Shown here in pieces: positions 6,973-18,643 of a stretch of 64,000 nucleotides of DNA. Position 1 is the stretch's first letter; each line of letters begins with the position of its first letter. Both the position numbers and the translations under genes were made by a program. Origin of the DNA: Bordetella sp. LUAb4 (GTDB lineage: Bacteria > Pseudomonadota > Gammaproteobacteria > Burkholderiales > Burkholderiaceae_B); assembly GCF_021325795.1 (NCBI RefSeq), contig NZ_JAHPZX010000001.1, forward strand, positions 930,001 through 994,000, written 5' to 3'. Under the pieces are notes generated by a model. That model did not search any database and was not told where the DNA came from. It saw nothing but the letters and a program-made list of their open reading frames with translations.

Positions 6973-9414
6973 TCAGCCGCCGTCCAGCCGCAGCCACACC
7001 CGGCGCATGGTCGCATCGTCGTCCGGCGCCGGATCATTGGTGAATCCCAGCCGCTGCATCAGCGTCAGCATCGGCCGGTTGGCCGCCAGCACCAGGCCGT
7101 CGATATATTCCAGGCCCTGTTCGCGCGCGGCGTCGATGAGGGCCTGCATCAACTGGCCGCCCAAGCCCCTTGCCTGCCAATCGTCCCCCAGGACCAGCGC
7201 GTATTCGGCGCCGCGCCCATCCGGATTGCGCAGATAGTGGGCCAGACCGATGATCACCTCGTGCGGGTGGCCACGGTGGGCCGGATTCGGCACCTCGGTG
7301 GTCGCCACCAAGGCCACCTCGCGGTCATAGTCGACCTGGGTGTAGCGCGCCAGCATGCGCGGCGTCAGCTCTCGCATCATCGACACGAAACGCATGTAGC
7401 GCGAACGCTCCGACAGATTGCGGATAAAGGCCTGCAAGGCCTCGCCGTCCTCGGGGCGGATGGGCCGGATGACCCAGGGCGTGCCATCGGGAAAGGTCCG
7501 CTGCTGCACCAGCCGCGACGGGTACGGATGGATGGCCATGTGCGGATATCCGCCCAGCCGCTGGCTGTCCTGGGCCGCCTCGGCCGTCAGGGTGACGCGT
7601 AGCGAGCGCGCATACAGACGCGTTTCACCGGCATACAGCGGATCGATGTCCAGCGAGGCGACATCGGGCAGTTCGGTAATCAGCTCCGAGACCTGCACCA
7701 GAGCCTGTTGCAGCGCTTCAGAGACGGCGGTGCCCAGCCGCGCCGCCAGCACCTTGCGCCAGATGCGGCTGCGCTCCATCAACTGGCGCGCCAAAAAACC
7801 GTTGAGCGGCGGCAGATCCATGCCACGGTCGGCCAGGCTGAGCACCGCGTCGGGGCCGCCCGGCCCAAAACGAATCACCGGGCCGAAATGCGCATCGCGC
7901 TGGACCCGGATGGCCAAGGGCCGCGACAGGGGTTCATACAGCCCCATGGGCATGGTGTCGTGCACCGGCACCTGGAAAGCCGCCAGCAGGTCGCGCGCCT
8001 CGGACGGCTCCAGGGTCAGGCGGCCCGCCGCCCGCGCGCCGCGGACGATGGCGTGAGCCGCGCCATCGCCGCTGTGCACGGCGTGGGGCAGCGCCGTCTG
8101 CGTCTGCAGCAGCAATTGCTGGTTATAGAAGTGGGACGACAGCACGCCGAACGCATCAGCGGCCGACTCGGGCGTGCGGAACGCCGACGTGCCGGCGTCG
8201 TCCAACATGCGCCGCAAGGGCCGCATGCCGGCGTCGCCCATGAAACAGGACACGATGGGCTTGCGCGCCCGCGGCGCCACCTGGGCCAGGCGCTCGGCCA
8301 CCGCCCGCATGTCGGCCAGGGCGTCGGGCGCCAGCAGCACCAGCACGCCATCGACCTGGGGGTCGGCGTCGAGGATGTCCAGTGCCGCCTCGATCTTGTC
8401 CGGCGTCAACGGCGCGGTGGTAATCACCGGATTGGCCACCGCCGCCCCCGGCTCCAAGAGCGCCTCCAGCGCTTGGCGGCTGGCCGGTGCCAGGTCGGCG
8501 CGCTCCACCGCGGCGTCCGGCCCCAGCAGATCCAGCGCCAGTTGCGGCGGTCCGCTGCCATTGGACAGCAGCGCGACGCGGCGGCCGCGCGGACGGCGCG
8601 CGTAGCCCAGCACCTTCACCGCCGAGAACAGCTGCACGAAATAGCGCACCCGCACCGCGCCGGCCCGGCGCAGCACGGCGTCGAAAACGGCATCGTCGCC
8701 CTGGCCACGCCCCGCTTTCAGCACCACCACCGGCTTGACCGACGCGGCCGCGCGCATCGCGCTGATGAATTCGCGCGCCGGCCCGACGTCTTCCAGATAC
8801 AAGGCGATGCTGTCCGTGCGCGGATCGGTCGCCAGGTAATCCAGCACCGGCCCCAGCTTGACGATGGCCTCGTCGCCTAGGGCGATGGCGGTGGAGAAAC
8901 CGATGTGTACGTCCTCGGCCCAATCCATGACGGCGGCGATGATGGAACGTGACTGCGCCACCAGCGCCACCCGGCCGCTGCGCGCCAACGTCGGATGCTG
9001 GCTGAAGTTGTAGCCCGCGTGCGGCCGCTGCACGCCGAAAGCGCGCGGTCCCAGCAACTGGCAGTGATTTTCCTGAGCCCAGGCCTGGCACAAGGCCACC
9101 GTTCCGCGCGGATAGGGATCGGGCTCCTCGTGGGGCAGGACGATAAGGGCGCGCGGCGCGCGCGGCGTCAGGCGGCGCAAGGTTTCCGCGAACACGGACG
9201 GCGACACGCAAACCAGCCCCAGATCCGGCCTTTCGTCATCGGCCAGGCCGGTCAAGTGGGCGGGAATCTCGGGGGCCAGGCCAGGCGGAACATCGACACG
9301 GGTGGTGCGCGCCACCAGCGCGGCCGGCAGGGCCGCCGCGCCAGGCAGCGGCCGGTCCGCGACAACGACCAGTGAGCGGGGTCCAAAAAGGGAGGCGAGC
9401 GCGTGTCGAAGCAT
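6973..9414 (-). CDS. GNAT acetyltransferase fused to a degenerate ADP-forming acyl-CoA synthetase-like region (Pat/YfiQ type)
   Basis: An 813-residue protein with a CoA-binding/ligase-CoA-like N-terminal part (about 1-450), a remnant of an ATP-grasp region (about 470-600) and a C-terminal GNAT domain (about 645-805). The GNAT acetyl-CoA loop is QARGLGGQL. Relatives such as Pat/YfiQ acetylate lysines on enzymes such as acetyl-CoA synthetase. The loop that carries the phospho-His in active synthetases (SHTG) is missing: the chain goes from VVVLKAGRGQG straight into DDAVFDAVLRRAG (residues 229-252). The ATP-grasp part lacks the usual LK...HKS segment. The protein is about 70 residues shorter than YfiQ. 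The synthetase part is therefore probably regulatory only. It is divergent from gltX with only 57 bases between them. Confidence 0.85.
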   Translation of the reverse strand: MLRHALASLFGPRSLVVVADRPLPGAAALPAALVARTTRVDVPPGLAPEIPAHLTGLADDERPDLGLVCVSPSVFAETLRRLTPRAPRALIVLPHEEPDPYPRGTVALCQAWAQENHCQLLGPRAFGVQRPHAGYNFSQHPTLARSGRVALVAQSRSIIAAVMDWAEDVHIGFSTAIALGDEAIVKLGPVLDYLATDPRTDSIALYLEDVGPAREFISAMRAAASVKPVVVLKAGRGQGDDAVFDAVLRRAGAVRVRYFVQLFSAVKVLGYARRPRGRRVALLSNGSGPPQLALDLLGPDAAVERADLAPASRQALEALLEPGAAVANPVITTAPLTPDKIEAALDILDADPQVDGVLVLLAPDALADMRAVAERLAQVAPRARKPIVSCFMGDAGMRPLRRMLDDAGTSAFRTPESAADAFGVLSSHFYNQQLLLQTQTALPHAVHSGDGAAHAIVRGARAAGRLTLEPSEARDLLAAFQVPVHDTMPMGLYEPLSRPLAIRVQRDAHFGPVIRFGPGGPDAVLSLADRGMDLPPLNGFLARQLMERSRIWRKVLAARLGTAVSEALQQALVQVSELITELPDVASLDIDPLYAGETRLYARSLRVTLTAEAAQDSQRLGGYPHMAIHPYPSRLVQQRTFPDGTPWVIRPIRPEDGEALQAFIRNLSERSRYMRFVSMMRELTPRMLARYTQVDYDREVALVATTEVPNPAHRGHPHEVIIGLAHYLRNPDGRGAEYALVLGDDWQARGLGGQLMQALIDAAREQGLEYIDGLVLAANRPMLTLMQRLGFTNDPAPDDDATMRRVWLRLDGG

Positions 9415-9471
9415 GAAATACGTACGCTATTCTAAAATGCGTCCAGAACGCAATATGACCGGCCTAATTCG

Positions 9472-10878
9472 ATGACCCAAACTACTCCCATCCGCACTCG
9501 CTTCGCGCCCTCGCCCACCGGCTTCCTTCACCTGGGCGGCGCGCGCACCGCGCTGTTTTCCTGGGCCTTCGCCCGTCACCACAAGGGCACGTTCGTGCTG
9601 CGGATCGAGGACACCGACGTCGAGCGCTCTACCCCGGAAGCCGTGCAGGCGATTCTGGACAGCATGGACTGGCTGGGCATGCAGCCCGACGAAGGCCCGT
9701 TCTACCAGATGCAGCGCATGGACCGCTACCGCGAAGTGGTGGCGCAGATGCTGGCCGCTGGCACCGCTTACCACTGCTATTGCACGCCGCAGGAACTGGA
9801 CACCATGCGCGAGCAAGCCCGCGCGGCCGGCCTGAAGCCGCGTTACGACGGCACCTGGCGGCCCGAGCCCGGCAAGACCCTGCCGTCAGTGCCCGCGGGC
9901 GTAAAACCGGTGGTGCGTTTCCGCAACCCGCAGACGGGCGCGACCAGTTGGAACGACATGGTCAAGGGCACCATCAGCTTCGACAACGGCGAACTGGATG
10001 ATCTGATCATTGCCCGTCCGGACGGCACGCCCACCTATAACTTCTGCGTGGTGGTCGACGACTGGGACATGGGCATCACCCACGTACTGCGCGGCGATGA
10101 CCACGTCAACAACACGCCGCGCCAGATCAACATCCTGCGCGCGCTAGGCGCGCAGTTGCCCGAATATGGCCACGTCCCCATGATCCTGGGTCCGGACGGC
10201 GAAAAGCTGTCCAAGCGCCACGGTGCGGTCAACGTCATGGAATATGACAACGAAGGCTATTTGCCCGAGGCCATGATCAATTACCTGGCGCGCCTGGGCT
10301 GGAGCCATGGCGATGACGAGCTGTTTACCCGCGAGCAATTGGTCGAGTGGTTCGACACGCGCCACCTTTCGAAGTCCGCGTCGCAGTGGGACCCGAAGAA
10401 ACTCAACTGGGTCAACGCCCACTACATTCGCCAGATGGCCGATGATGAGCTGGCCACGCGCGTGGCGCCGCGCATCGCCAAGCGCGGCGGCAAGCCCGAT
10501 ACGGTCGACCTGGCCGCCGTCATGCACCTGCTGAAGGACCGCGCCGAAACCCTGGAACAGCTGGCCGATGGCGCCATGCTGTTCTGCGGCGACTTTCCGG
10601 GCATTGCCGCCGATCTGGCGGCCCAGCACCTGACCGAAACGGCGCGTGCCGCGCTGGCCGATTTCGCCCAGCGCGCCGGCGCTGGCGAGTGGACGCGTGA
10701 AGCCCTGTCGGCCGCCATCAAGGCGGTGCTGGCCGAACGCGGCATGAAGATGCCGCAGTTGGCCATTCCCTTGCGCGTGGCCGTGACCGGCCAGCAGCAG
10801 ACGCCGGCCATCGACGCCGTGCTGGCTTTGTTGGGCAAGGATATCGTGCTGGGGCGCCTGGGCCAGTTGCCGGGCTGA
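9472..10878 (+). CDS. gltX: Glutamyl-tRNA synthetase
   Basis: A 468-residue class I aminoacyl-tRNA synthetase charging tRNA-Glu in the cytosol. The HIGH-type motif is in [19 protein letters not shown] near the N terminus and the KMSKS-type motif is KLSKRHG near residue 245. The [19 protein letters not shown] segment is characteristic of GluRS. The length is standard for the discriminating bacterial enzyme. It is monocistronic, with the Pat-like gene divergent upstream and a lipoprotein gene convergent downstream. Confidence 0.97.
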   Translation: MTQTTPIRTRFAPSPTGFLHLGGARTALFSWAFARHHKGTFVLRIEDTDVERSTPEAVQAILDSMDWLGMQPDEGPFYQMQRMDRYREVVAQMLAAGTAYHCYCTPQELDTMREQARAAGLKPRYDGTWRPEPGKTLPSVPAGVKPVVRFRNPQTGATSWNDMVKGTISFDNGELDDLIIARPDGTPTYNFCVVVDDWDMGITHVLRGDDHVNNTPRQINILRALGAQLPEYGHVPMILGPDGEKLSKRHGAVNVMEYDNEGYLPEAMINYLARLGWSHGDDELFTREQLVEWFDTRHLSKSASQWDPKKLNWVNAHYIRQMADDELATRVAPRIAKRGGKPDTVDLAAVMHLLKDRAETLEQLADGAMLFCGDFPGIAADLAAQHLTETARAALADFAQRAGAGEWTREALSAAIKAVLAERGMKMPQLAIPLRVAVTGQQQTPAIDAVLALLGKDIVLGRLGQLPG

Positions 10879-10950
10879 CACCAACCGCGGGCCCGATCGG
10901 AGAAGCAGGCGGAAAGGCAGGCGAAAACCCAAGCCCGCCTGCTGAGATCG

Positions 10951-10992
10951 ATCAGGGCAGGCGAATCAGGGCAAACGAATCAGGGCAGACGG
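10951..10992. repeat. Three tandem 14-bp repeats over a gene 3' end
   Basis: Copies at 10951-10964, 10965-10978 and 10979-10992 share the form ATCAGGGCArrCGA. The last copy includes the stop codon of the lipoprotein gene that ends at 10980, so the array looks like duplication of that gene's 3' end into the gap behind gltX. Confidence 0.7.
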
Positions 10993-11522
10993 TAGTTCGA
11001 TGCCATGCGGGTGGCGGTGATCAACTGCCCGTTCGGCTTGAGTTCACGCAGCTGCGCGCGTTTGCCGTCGACCTTTTCGACTTGGTAACGGTTGCGGTAG
11101 ATGGGATCGCCAATGTCGACCGGTTCGCCGTACGACGTGGTGGTCTGCATCGTGTAGATGCCGTCAGCGTAAGTCCAGCAACCGGCTTCGCTCAGCGCGG
11201 GGCGGATCTTCTTGCCGATTTTCAGCTGGGTTTGATAGGTCATGCGCCCGTCGGGCGACAGCACCGTCAAGGTCTGCAGGTTGCCGGCCACGCCGCGCGG
11301 CGTCGACACCGACAGCCAGGTACCGACCAGGGGTGAATCGGCGGATACCGGCGTGCAGGCGACCGGCTTGGGCGGCTGATCCGCTGCCTGCGCCGCGGCG
11401 GCTGCCGTGGCTTCGGGCTTCTTGGTGACACAGCCCGTCAAAACCACCGTTGCGGCCACCATGCCGCTGAACAACAATCCGGCGGCACGACGGCCATCGG
11501 AAAACGCAACTCGACTGCTCAT
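10980..11522 (-). CDS. Putative outer-membrane lipoprotein of unknown function
   Basis: A 180-residue protein with a lipoprotein signal: a charged start, the hydrophobic AAGLLFSGMVAATVV, then the lipobox VLTGC with the modified Cys near residue 31. An Ala-rich linker follows, then a globular domain of about 120 residues containing LVGTWLSVSTPRGV, LSPDGRMTYQTQLKIG and CWTYADGIYTMQTTTSYG. These strand-rich pieces resemble small lipocalin-like or beta-barrel lipoprotein domains, but no family was recognised. The mature domain has two Cys residues that could pair in the periplasm. The next base after its stop belongs to a 14-bp tandem repeat array. Confidence 0.75.
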   Translation of the reverse strand: MSSRVAFSDGRRAAGLLFSGMVAATVVLTGCVTKKPEATAAAAAQAADQPPKPVACTPVSADSPLVGTWLSVSTPRGVAGNLQTLTVLSPDGRMTYQTQLKIGKKIRPALSEAGCWTYADGIYTMQTTTSYGEPVDIGDPIYRNRYQVEKVDGKRAQLRELKPNGQLITATRMASNYRLP

Positions 11523-12142
11523 GAAATCCTCGAAACGTCGAAAACCCCCGGAAAAGCCGGGAAAAAAGGGCTTATGCGACAGGAGACTTCATTCTGAATA
11601 GCGTGCTGATAAGTTGCAATCGTGGCATGCGTCGCTGTGCAATTGCGCAACAGTTGCACAGCGATTCGACCCGATGTTTTTCTTGCAAGGGGAGTGGAAA
11701 GCGGCAGGAAGGCGGAACGAAGGAAAGGGAGAGAGCAGAGAGGAGTTCCCCCTCTCTGCTCTCTCTCCTCATCTTTGCAGTCTCGACAAAAATTACGGAT
11801 GAGCTTTGCCCACGCCATCCAAAAGTGGCCACTTCGCCCGTCAGCACCTGTTAACGCGTGTCAGCGAGCAAGGGTGAAACAGGAGAGCCAGGAAGAACCA
11901 CCCTCGTAATAGACGAACTCGAAATCTTTGTTGTTTCCGGGCTTGTCCCCGGGGCCTTCAGCCACTAGAATTAGTGCCCGGGAGAGTTAAAGCAACTATA
12001 TCTTGTGTTCGGATGCCGTCGCACCGGTCGTCCGCCAAGTTGCCATTGCCGTGCATCCAAGACCGCCCTCCCGGTTCGTACACCACTACATATATAGACA
12101 GACGCGAAGCCATCGCGTCTTTTTCTTCGCACAGGAGCTTCC
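11523..12142. other. 620-bp structured intergenic region upstream of nrdA
   Basis: No believable gene. It contains two strong inverted repeats. One has arms 11633-11642 and 11654-11663 (10 bp perfect). The other has arms 11729-11743 and 11751-11765 (15 bp perfect, built of GAGA/CTCT runs). The right part holds the two NrdR-box-like sites and must hold the nrdAB promoter. It is less GC-rich than the flanking genes. The short ORFs in it are built from the repeat arms and have no coding character. Confidence 0.6.
11962..12008 (+). promoter_or_regulatory. Pair of NrdR-box-like operators
   Basis: Two 16-bp sites, CCACTAGAATTAGTGC (11962-11977) and CAACTATATCTTGTGT (11993-12008), lie 31 bp apart start to start with a 15-bp spacer. 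The second matches the known NrdR consensus (acaCwAtATaTwGtgt) at most positions; the first keeps the outer CTA...TAG and TGY positions. NrdR is the ATP/dATP-sensing repressor of ribonucleotide reductase genes and usually binds paired boxes at this spacing. They sit about 135-180 bases before the nrdA ATG. Confidence 0.65.
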
Positions 12143-15082
<2,940 letters not shown>

Positions 15083-15103
15083 TTGCCCCCGGAGAATTCA
15101 AGC

Positions 15104-16279
15104 ATGATTAATTGGGAAGACGAAAACGTCGCGCTGCAACCAGCGCAAAACTCCAACCCGGCAGCGGGTGCACCGACCCGCTCGGCCACCGGCGTGTTCG
15201 GTGACTCCGCCTTGCCCGCGGCGCAAGCACAAGCCGCTGCGCCGTCCGGCGAAGGCGCCGCGCATCGCGTCAAGGTGGCCGACAAGCGCATCATCAATGG
15301 CGAAACGGACGTCAACCAGCTGGTGCCGTTCAAGTACAAATGGGCGTGGGAAAAATACCTCGCCACTTGCGCCAACCATTGGATGCCGCAAGAAATCAAT
15401 ATGTCGCGCGACATCGCGCTGTGGAAAAATCCCAACGGGTTGACGGAAGACGAGCGTCGTATCGTCAAACGCAATCTGGGTTTCTTCGTCACGGCCGATT
15501 CGCTGGCGGCGAACAATATCGTGCTGGGCACCTATCGCCACATCACGGCACCCGAATGCCGCCAGTTCCTGCTGCGCCAGGCATTCGAGGAAGCCATCCA
15601 CACGCACGCTTATCAGTACATCGTCGAAAGCCTGGACCTGGACGAGTCGGAAATCTTCAACGCGTACAACGAAGTTCCGTCCATCCGCGCCAAAGACGAA
15701 TTCCTGATTCCGTTCATCGAAGCGATCGCCGATCCCAACTTCAAGACGGGCACGCCCGAAGCCGATCAGACGCTTCTCAAGTCGCTGATCGTGTTCGCGT
15801 GCTTGATGGAAGGTCTTTTCTTCTACGTTGGTTTTACGCAGATTCTTGCGTTGGGCCGCCAGAATAAAATGACCGGCGCGGCCGAACAGTACATGTACAT
15901 CCTGCGTGATGAGTCCATGCACTGCAACTTCGGCATCGATCTGATCAACACCGTCAAACTCGAGAATCCGCATTTGTGGACGCCTGAATTCCGTGAAGAA
16001 ATTCGCGGACTCTTCCTCAAAGCGGTCGAACTCGAATATGCTTACGCCGAAGACACGATGCCGCGCGGCGTGTTGGGCCTGAATGCACCCATGTTCAAGT
16101 CCTATCTGCGCTTCATCGCGAATCGTCGGTGCCAGCAGATTGGAATCGAAGCGCTGTTCCCGCAGGAAGAAAATCCCTTCCCGTGGATGGCGGAGATGAT
16201 CGATCTGAAGAAAGAACGAAACTTTTTCGAGACCCGAGTAATCGAATACCAAACCGGAGGCGCGCTGAACTGGGAATGA
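15104..16279 (+). CDS. nrdB: Ribonucleoside-diphosphate reductase, beta subunit (class I)
   Basis: A 391-residue radical-generating subunit and partner of NrdA. The start [12 protein letters not shown] is preceded by GGAG at a proper distance; the frame opens seven codons earlier inside the intergenic gap. Metal-site and helix segments are recognisable: [28 protein letters not shown] (Glu and His ligands) and [17 protein letters not shown] (Glu and His ligands). The C-terminal peptide responsible for docking to NrdA is TGGALNWE. Codon choice is less biased than in the first two thirds of nrdA. Confidence 0.96.
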   Translation: MINWEDENVALQPAQNSNPAAGAPTRSATGVFGDSALPAAQAQAAAPSGEGAAHRVKVADKRIINGETDVNQLVPFKYKWAWEKYLATCANHWMPQEINMSRDIALWKNPNGLTEDERRIVKRNLGFFVTADSLAANNIVLGTYRHITAPECRQFLLRQAFEEAIHTHAYQYIVESLDLDESEIFNAYNEVPSIRAKDEFLIPFIEAIADPNFKTGTPEADQTLLKSLIVFACLMEGLFFYVGFTQILALGRQNKMTGAAEQYMYILRDESMHCNFGIDLINTVKLENPHLWTPEFREEIRGLFLKAVELEYAYAEDTMPRGVLGLNAPMFKSYLRFIANRRCQQIGIEALFPQEENPFPWMAEMIDLKKERNFFETRVIEYQTGGALNWE

Positions 16280-16319
16280 TCCCGCTCAGGGTGTCGATGG
16301 CTGATAAGACATAGCGGTA

Positions 16320-16360
16320 GGCGATGCGGTGCATCGCCCACCCGCGCCATTTGAAATGGC
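16320..16360. other. Two short hairpins behind nrdB
   Basis: An 8-bp perfect stem with a GGT loop (16320-16338) is followed by a 7-bp perfect palindrome around one base (16346-16360, GCCATTTGAAATGGC). Neither is followed by a T-run, so they are weak candidates for a transcript end of nrdAB. The rest of 16280-16546 holds no gene and presumably the promoter of the histone-like gene. Confidence 0.4.
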
Positions 16361-16546
16361 TCGCGCCTCGTTGTGCGGGGGCCATATCAAATGGTTGTGC
16401 CGTATTCATTAGCGCACATCGCAGTGGCTGCCGCCCGCAAGGGGCAGTGGATATGCGCCGATGAATAGCCCGGGCAGCGACCCGCCATGTGGCGGGCCGG
16501 TGCACGGGTTTAAGTTCTGGGACCCCTGAACCTAAGGAGCAAGACC

Positions 16547-17077
16547 ATGGCAACTGCCAAGAAAGCCGCCAAGAAGGCGGTAAAGAAAGCCCCGGCCAAG
16601 AAGGCCGCGGCGAAGAAAGCCCCGGCCAAGAAAGCCGCGGTGAAGAAGGTTGCGGCGAAGAAAGTCGCAGTCAAGAAAGTAGCGGCCAAGAAGGCCGTGA
16701 AGAAAGCGGTAAAGAAGGTTGCAGCCAAGAAGGTCGCAACCAAGAAGGTAGCCGCCAAGAAGGCTCCGGCCAAGAAAGCCGCGGTCAAGAAGGTAGCCGC
16801 CAAGAAGGTCGCCAAGAAAGCTGTAGCCAAGAAGGCTGTTGCCAAGAAAGCCGTCGCCAAGAAAGCGACTGCCAAGAAGGCCGCCAAAAAGGCTGTAGCC
16901 AAAAAGGCCCCTGCGAAAAAGGCTGCTGCGAAGAAGCCTGCTGCGAAGAAGGCCCCTGCCAAGAAGGCTGCCGCGAAGAAGGCCGCTGCTGCGCCTTCGA
17001 CCGCTGCTGCGCCTGGTGCGAAGACGGCATTGAATCCCGCCGCTTCGTGGCCCTTCCCGACGGGCGGCCGTCCGTAA
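16547..17077 (+). CDS. Histone H1-like DNA-binding protein (BpH1 type)
   Basis: A 176-residue protein composed almost wholly of KKA, KKV and PAKKA repeats from residue 5 to about 145, with a short non-repetitive C terminus ([16 protein letters not shown]). This matches the C-terminal-H1-like proteins of Bordetella (BpH1), which bind DNA without sequence specificity and act in nucleoid organisation. A good ribosome site (AAGGAG) precedes the ATG. The nucleotide sequence is itself repetitive (AAGAAGGC/AAGAAAGC units), so length polymorphism between strains is expected. A strong terminator follows 40 bases after the stop, so it is monocistronic. Confidence 0.9.
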   Translation: MATAKKAAKKAVKKAPAKKAAAKKAPAKKAAVKKVAAKKVAVKKVAAKKAVKKAVKKVAAKKVATKKVAAKKAPAKKAAVKKVAAKKVAKKAVAKKAVAKKAVAKKATAKKAAKKAVAKKAPAKKAAAKKPAAKKAPAKKAAAKKAAAAPSTAAAPGAKTALNPAASWPFPTGGRP

Positions 17078-17116
17078 GGACTGACTGTCAGTCGAAGCAG
17101 TACCTGCGGTACCTGA

Positions 17117-17147
17117 AGCCACCTGGCCCAAAGCCAGGTGGCTTTTT
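17117..17147 (+). terminator. Rho-independent terminator of the histone-like gene
   Basis: Perfect 11-bp stem (17117-17127 with 17133-17143), loop CCAAA, followed by a run of five T (17143-17147). Confidence 0.93.
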
Positions 17148-17254
17148 CATTAGCCGCGGCGCTTCCCCTGCGTCTCGGCGCGCGCGGTTGGGGCGTCTCA
17201 TTCATGCGAGAATGCGCATTGCCGTAGAACTCTAACTTTGCGATCAAGGCGGCC

Positions 17255-17815
17255 ATGTTCGGCGACATTTCCAGTTTTCTGCTCGACACCGTATTCACCC
17301 TGTTCGGCGCCGCGCTCATTGCGCGGGCCTGGTTGCATGCGGTGCGCATGCATCCCTTCAATCCCGTGGCGCGGATAATCTATCAAGTCACCAACTGGCT
17401 GGTGCTGCCCTTGCGCAAGATCTTGCCCGCGCGTGGCCTGGTCGATTGGGCCAGCTTGCTGGCCGCCTGGCTCACCGCCCTGGTCTACCTGCTGCTCACG
17501 TGGCTCCTGGTCCTGGGCCTGGTGATGCCCGTCTCGGCCCTGGGTCCCGCCGTGCTGGTGTCGTTCCTGACGGTGCTGCGCTGGGCCTTCAATCTGCTGG
17601 TGTGGGTGACGCTGGCGCAGGCCATCCTGTCCTGGGTCAATCCACTGGCTCCCGTGATGCCGCTGCTGCAGACGCTCACCGATCCGCTGCTGGAGCCGAT
17701 CCGCCGCATATTGCCGCGCGGCGGCATCGACTTCTCGCCGCTGGTTCTGGTCGTACTGGGCCAATGCGCGGTGATGGTCATCACGCGTATCAGCTACGCG
17801 ATTTTTGCACTCTGA
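17255..17815 (+). CDS. YggT family integral membrane protein
   Basis: A 186-residue inner-membrane protein with two copies of the YggT half-module. Copy one is near FLLDTVFTLFGAALIARAWLHAVRMHPFNPVARIIYQVTNW and copy two near LRWAFNLLVWVTLAQAILSWVNPLAPVMPLLQTLTDPLLEPIRRILP, the latter carrying the typical N/D-P...P(I/F)RR pattern. Length and topology (about four helices) fit the family. The function is not firmly known; relatives are linked to osmotic-shock tolerance and cell-envelope processes. It ends just before a long bidirectional terminator shared with the convergent lipoprotein gene. Confidence 0.9.
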   Translation: MFGDISSFLLDTVFTLFGAALIARAWLHAVRMHPFNPVARIIYQVTNWLVLPLRKILPARGLVDWASLLAAWLTALVYLLLTWLLVLGLVMPVSALGPAVLVSFLTVLRWAFNLLVWVTLAQAILSWVNPLAPVMPLLQTLTDPLLEPIRRILPRGGIDFSPLVLVVLGQCAVMVITRISYAIFAL

Positions 17816-17858
17816 ACTTTTTGCCTGCTCCGCGCGCCGCGGCGGATCAGGAAATATG

Positions 17859-17898
17859 AAAAGGCCTGAGTCCGGTATGAACCGGACTCAGGCCTTTT
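17859..17898. terminator. Bidirectional rho-independent terminator
   Basis: Perfect 18-bp stem (17859-17876 with 17881-17898), loop ATGA, with A4 on the left flank and T4 on the right. It therefore works for both the yggT gene (+) and the convergent glycine-zipper lipoprotein gene (-). Confidence 0.93.
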
Positions 17899-17960
17899 GA
17901 ACTTCCGGGCTACGCCGCGCCAGAGCACTCTTGCAAGCGTCCAGCTCGAGCCTGCCTTTA

Positions 17961-18467
17961 TTACATCGGCACGATACGGGTCGGGCCGTTGCCGCTGATC
18001 ACCTGAACACGCTGACCAACGCTGACCGGCACGTCGGCCGCCTGGGCCACCACACGCGACTCGCCGTTGTCCAGACGCACGGTGATTTCCAGGCCGGAGC
18101 TGGTGCCCACGCGGTTTTCAACGGCGTTACCCGCCAGCGCGCCGAGAATGACGCCGCCGACCGTGGCGATGGCACGGCCACTGCCGCCACCGATGGCATT
18201 ACCCGCCACACCGCCCAGCGCGCCGCCAGCCACCAGGCCAGCGCCCGAGGACTTGTCGTTCTGGATGGTGATCGGGCGCACGCCCGTTACGGTGCCGGTG
18301 CGCACGATCTGCTCGCGCTGGGCCTGGTCGTAGCTGTACACACCGCTGGACGCGTTGTTATTGGCACAACCCGCCAGCAAGGCGAAGGAAGTGGCGACCG
18401 CGCCCGCGGCCAGCCAACGTACGGCTCGCGCACGGGTGGGAATAATGGATGCGTTGTTTTGATTCAT
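17961..18467 (-). CDS. Glycine-zipper outer-membrane lipoprotein (SlyB/PcpY-like)
   Basis: A 168-residue lipoprotein. The signal ends in the lipobox LLAGC (Cys near residue 34). The middle holds a 2TM glycine zipper, GAGLVAGGALGGVAGNAIGG followed by AIATVGGVILGALAGNAVEN, typical of the SlyB/17-kDa surface antigen group. The C-terminal part (ITVRLDNGESRVVAQAADVPVSVGQRVQVI) is the small beta domain usual for SlyB. It acts in the outer membrane; SlyB relatives stabilise outer-membrane protein and lipid nanodomains under stress. It is monocistronic, ending at the shared terminator. Confidence 0.9.
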   Translation of the reverse strand: MNQNNASIIPTRARAVRWLAAGAVATSFALLAGCANNNASSGVYSYDQAQREQIVRTGTVTGVRPITIQNDKSSGAGLVAGGALGGVAGNAIGGGSGRAIATVGGVILGALAGNAVENRVGTSSGLEITVRLDNGESRVVAQAADVPVSVGQRVQVISGNGPTRIVPM

Positions 18468-18643
18468 GATTTGCGAGCTCCTGGAACGGGGTTGCTGCGA
18501 GACAGATAATACGCCTATGGCTAGGGTTAACGAGCACCGGGAGCACCCGCGAAATAGCCTGCAACGATTTCTTTACCTTAGTGCTTGGTCCAAGTCGAAA
18601 GTTTCCGCCCCGTTTCCAGCGCTTGCACATGGCATAGCGGCCT

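Noticed and set aside
16785..17030. Antisense frames inside the histone-like gene
   Set aside because: Repeats on one strand leave all other frames open; they give Trp/Ser/Gln-rich low-complexity peptides without support.
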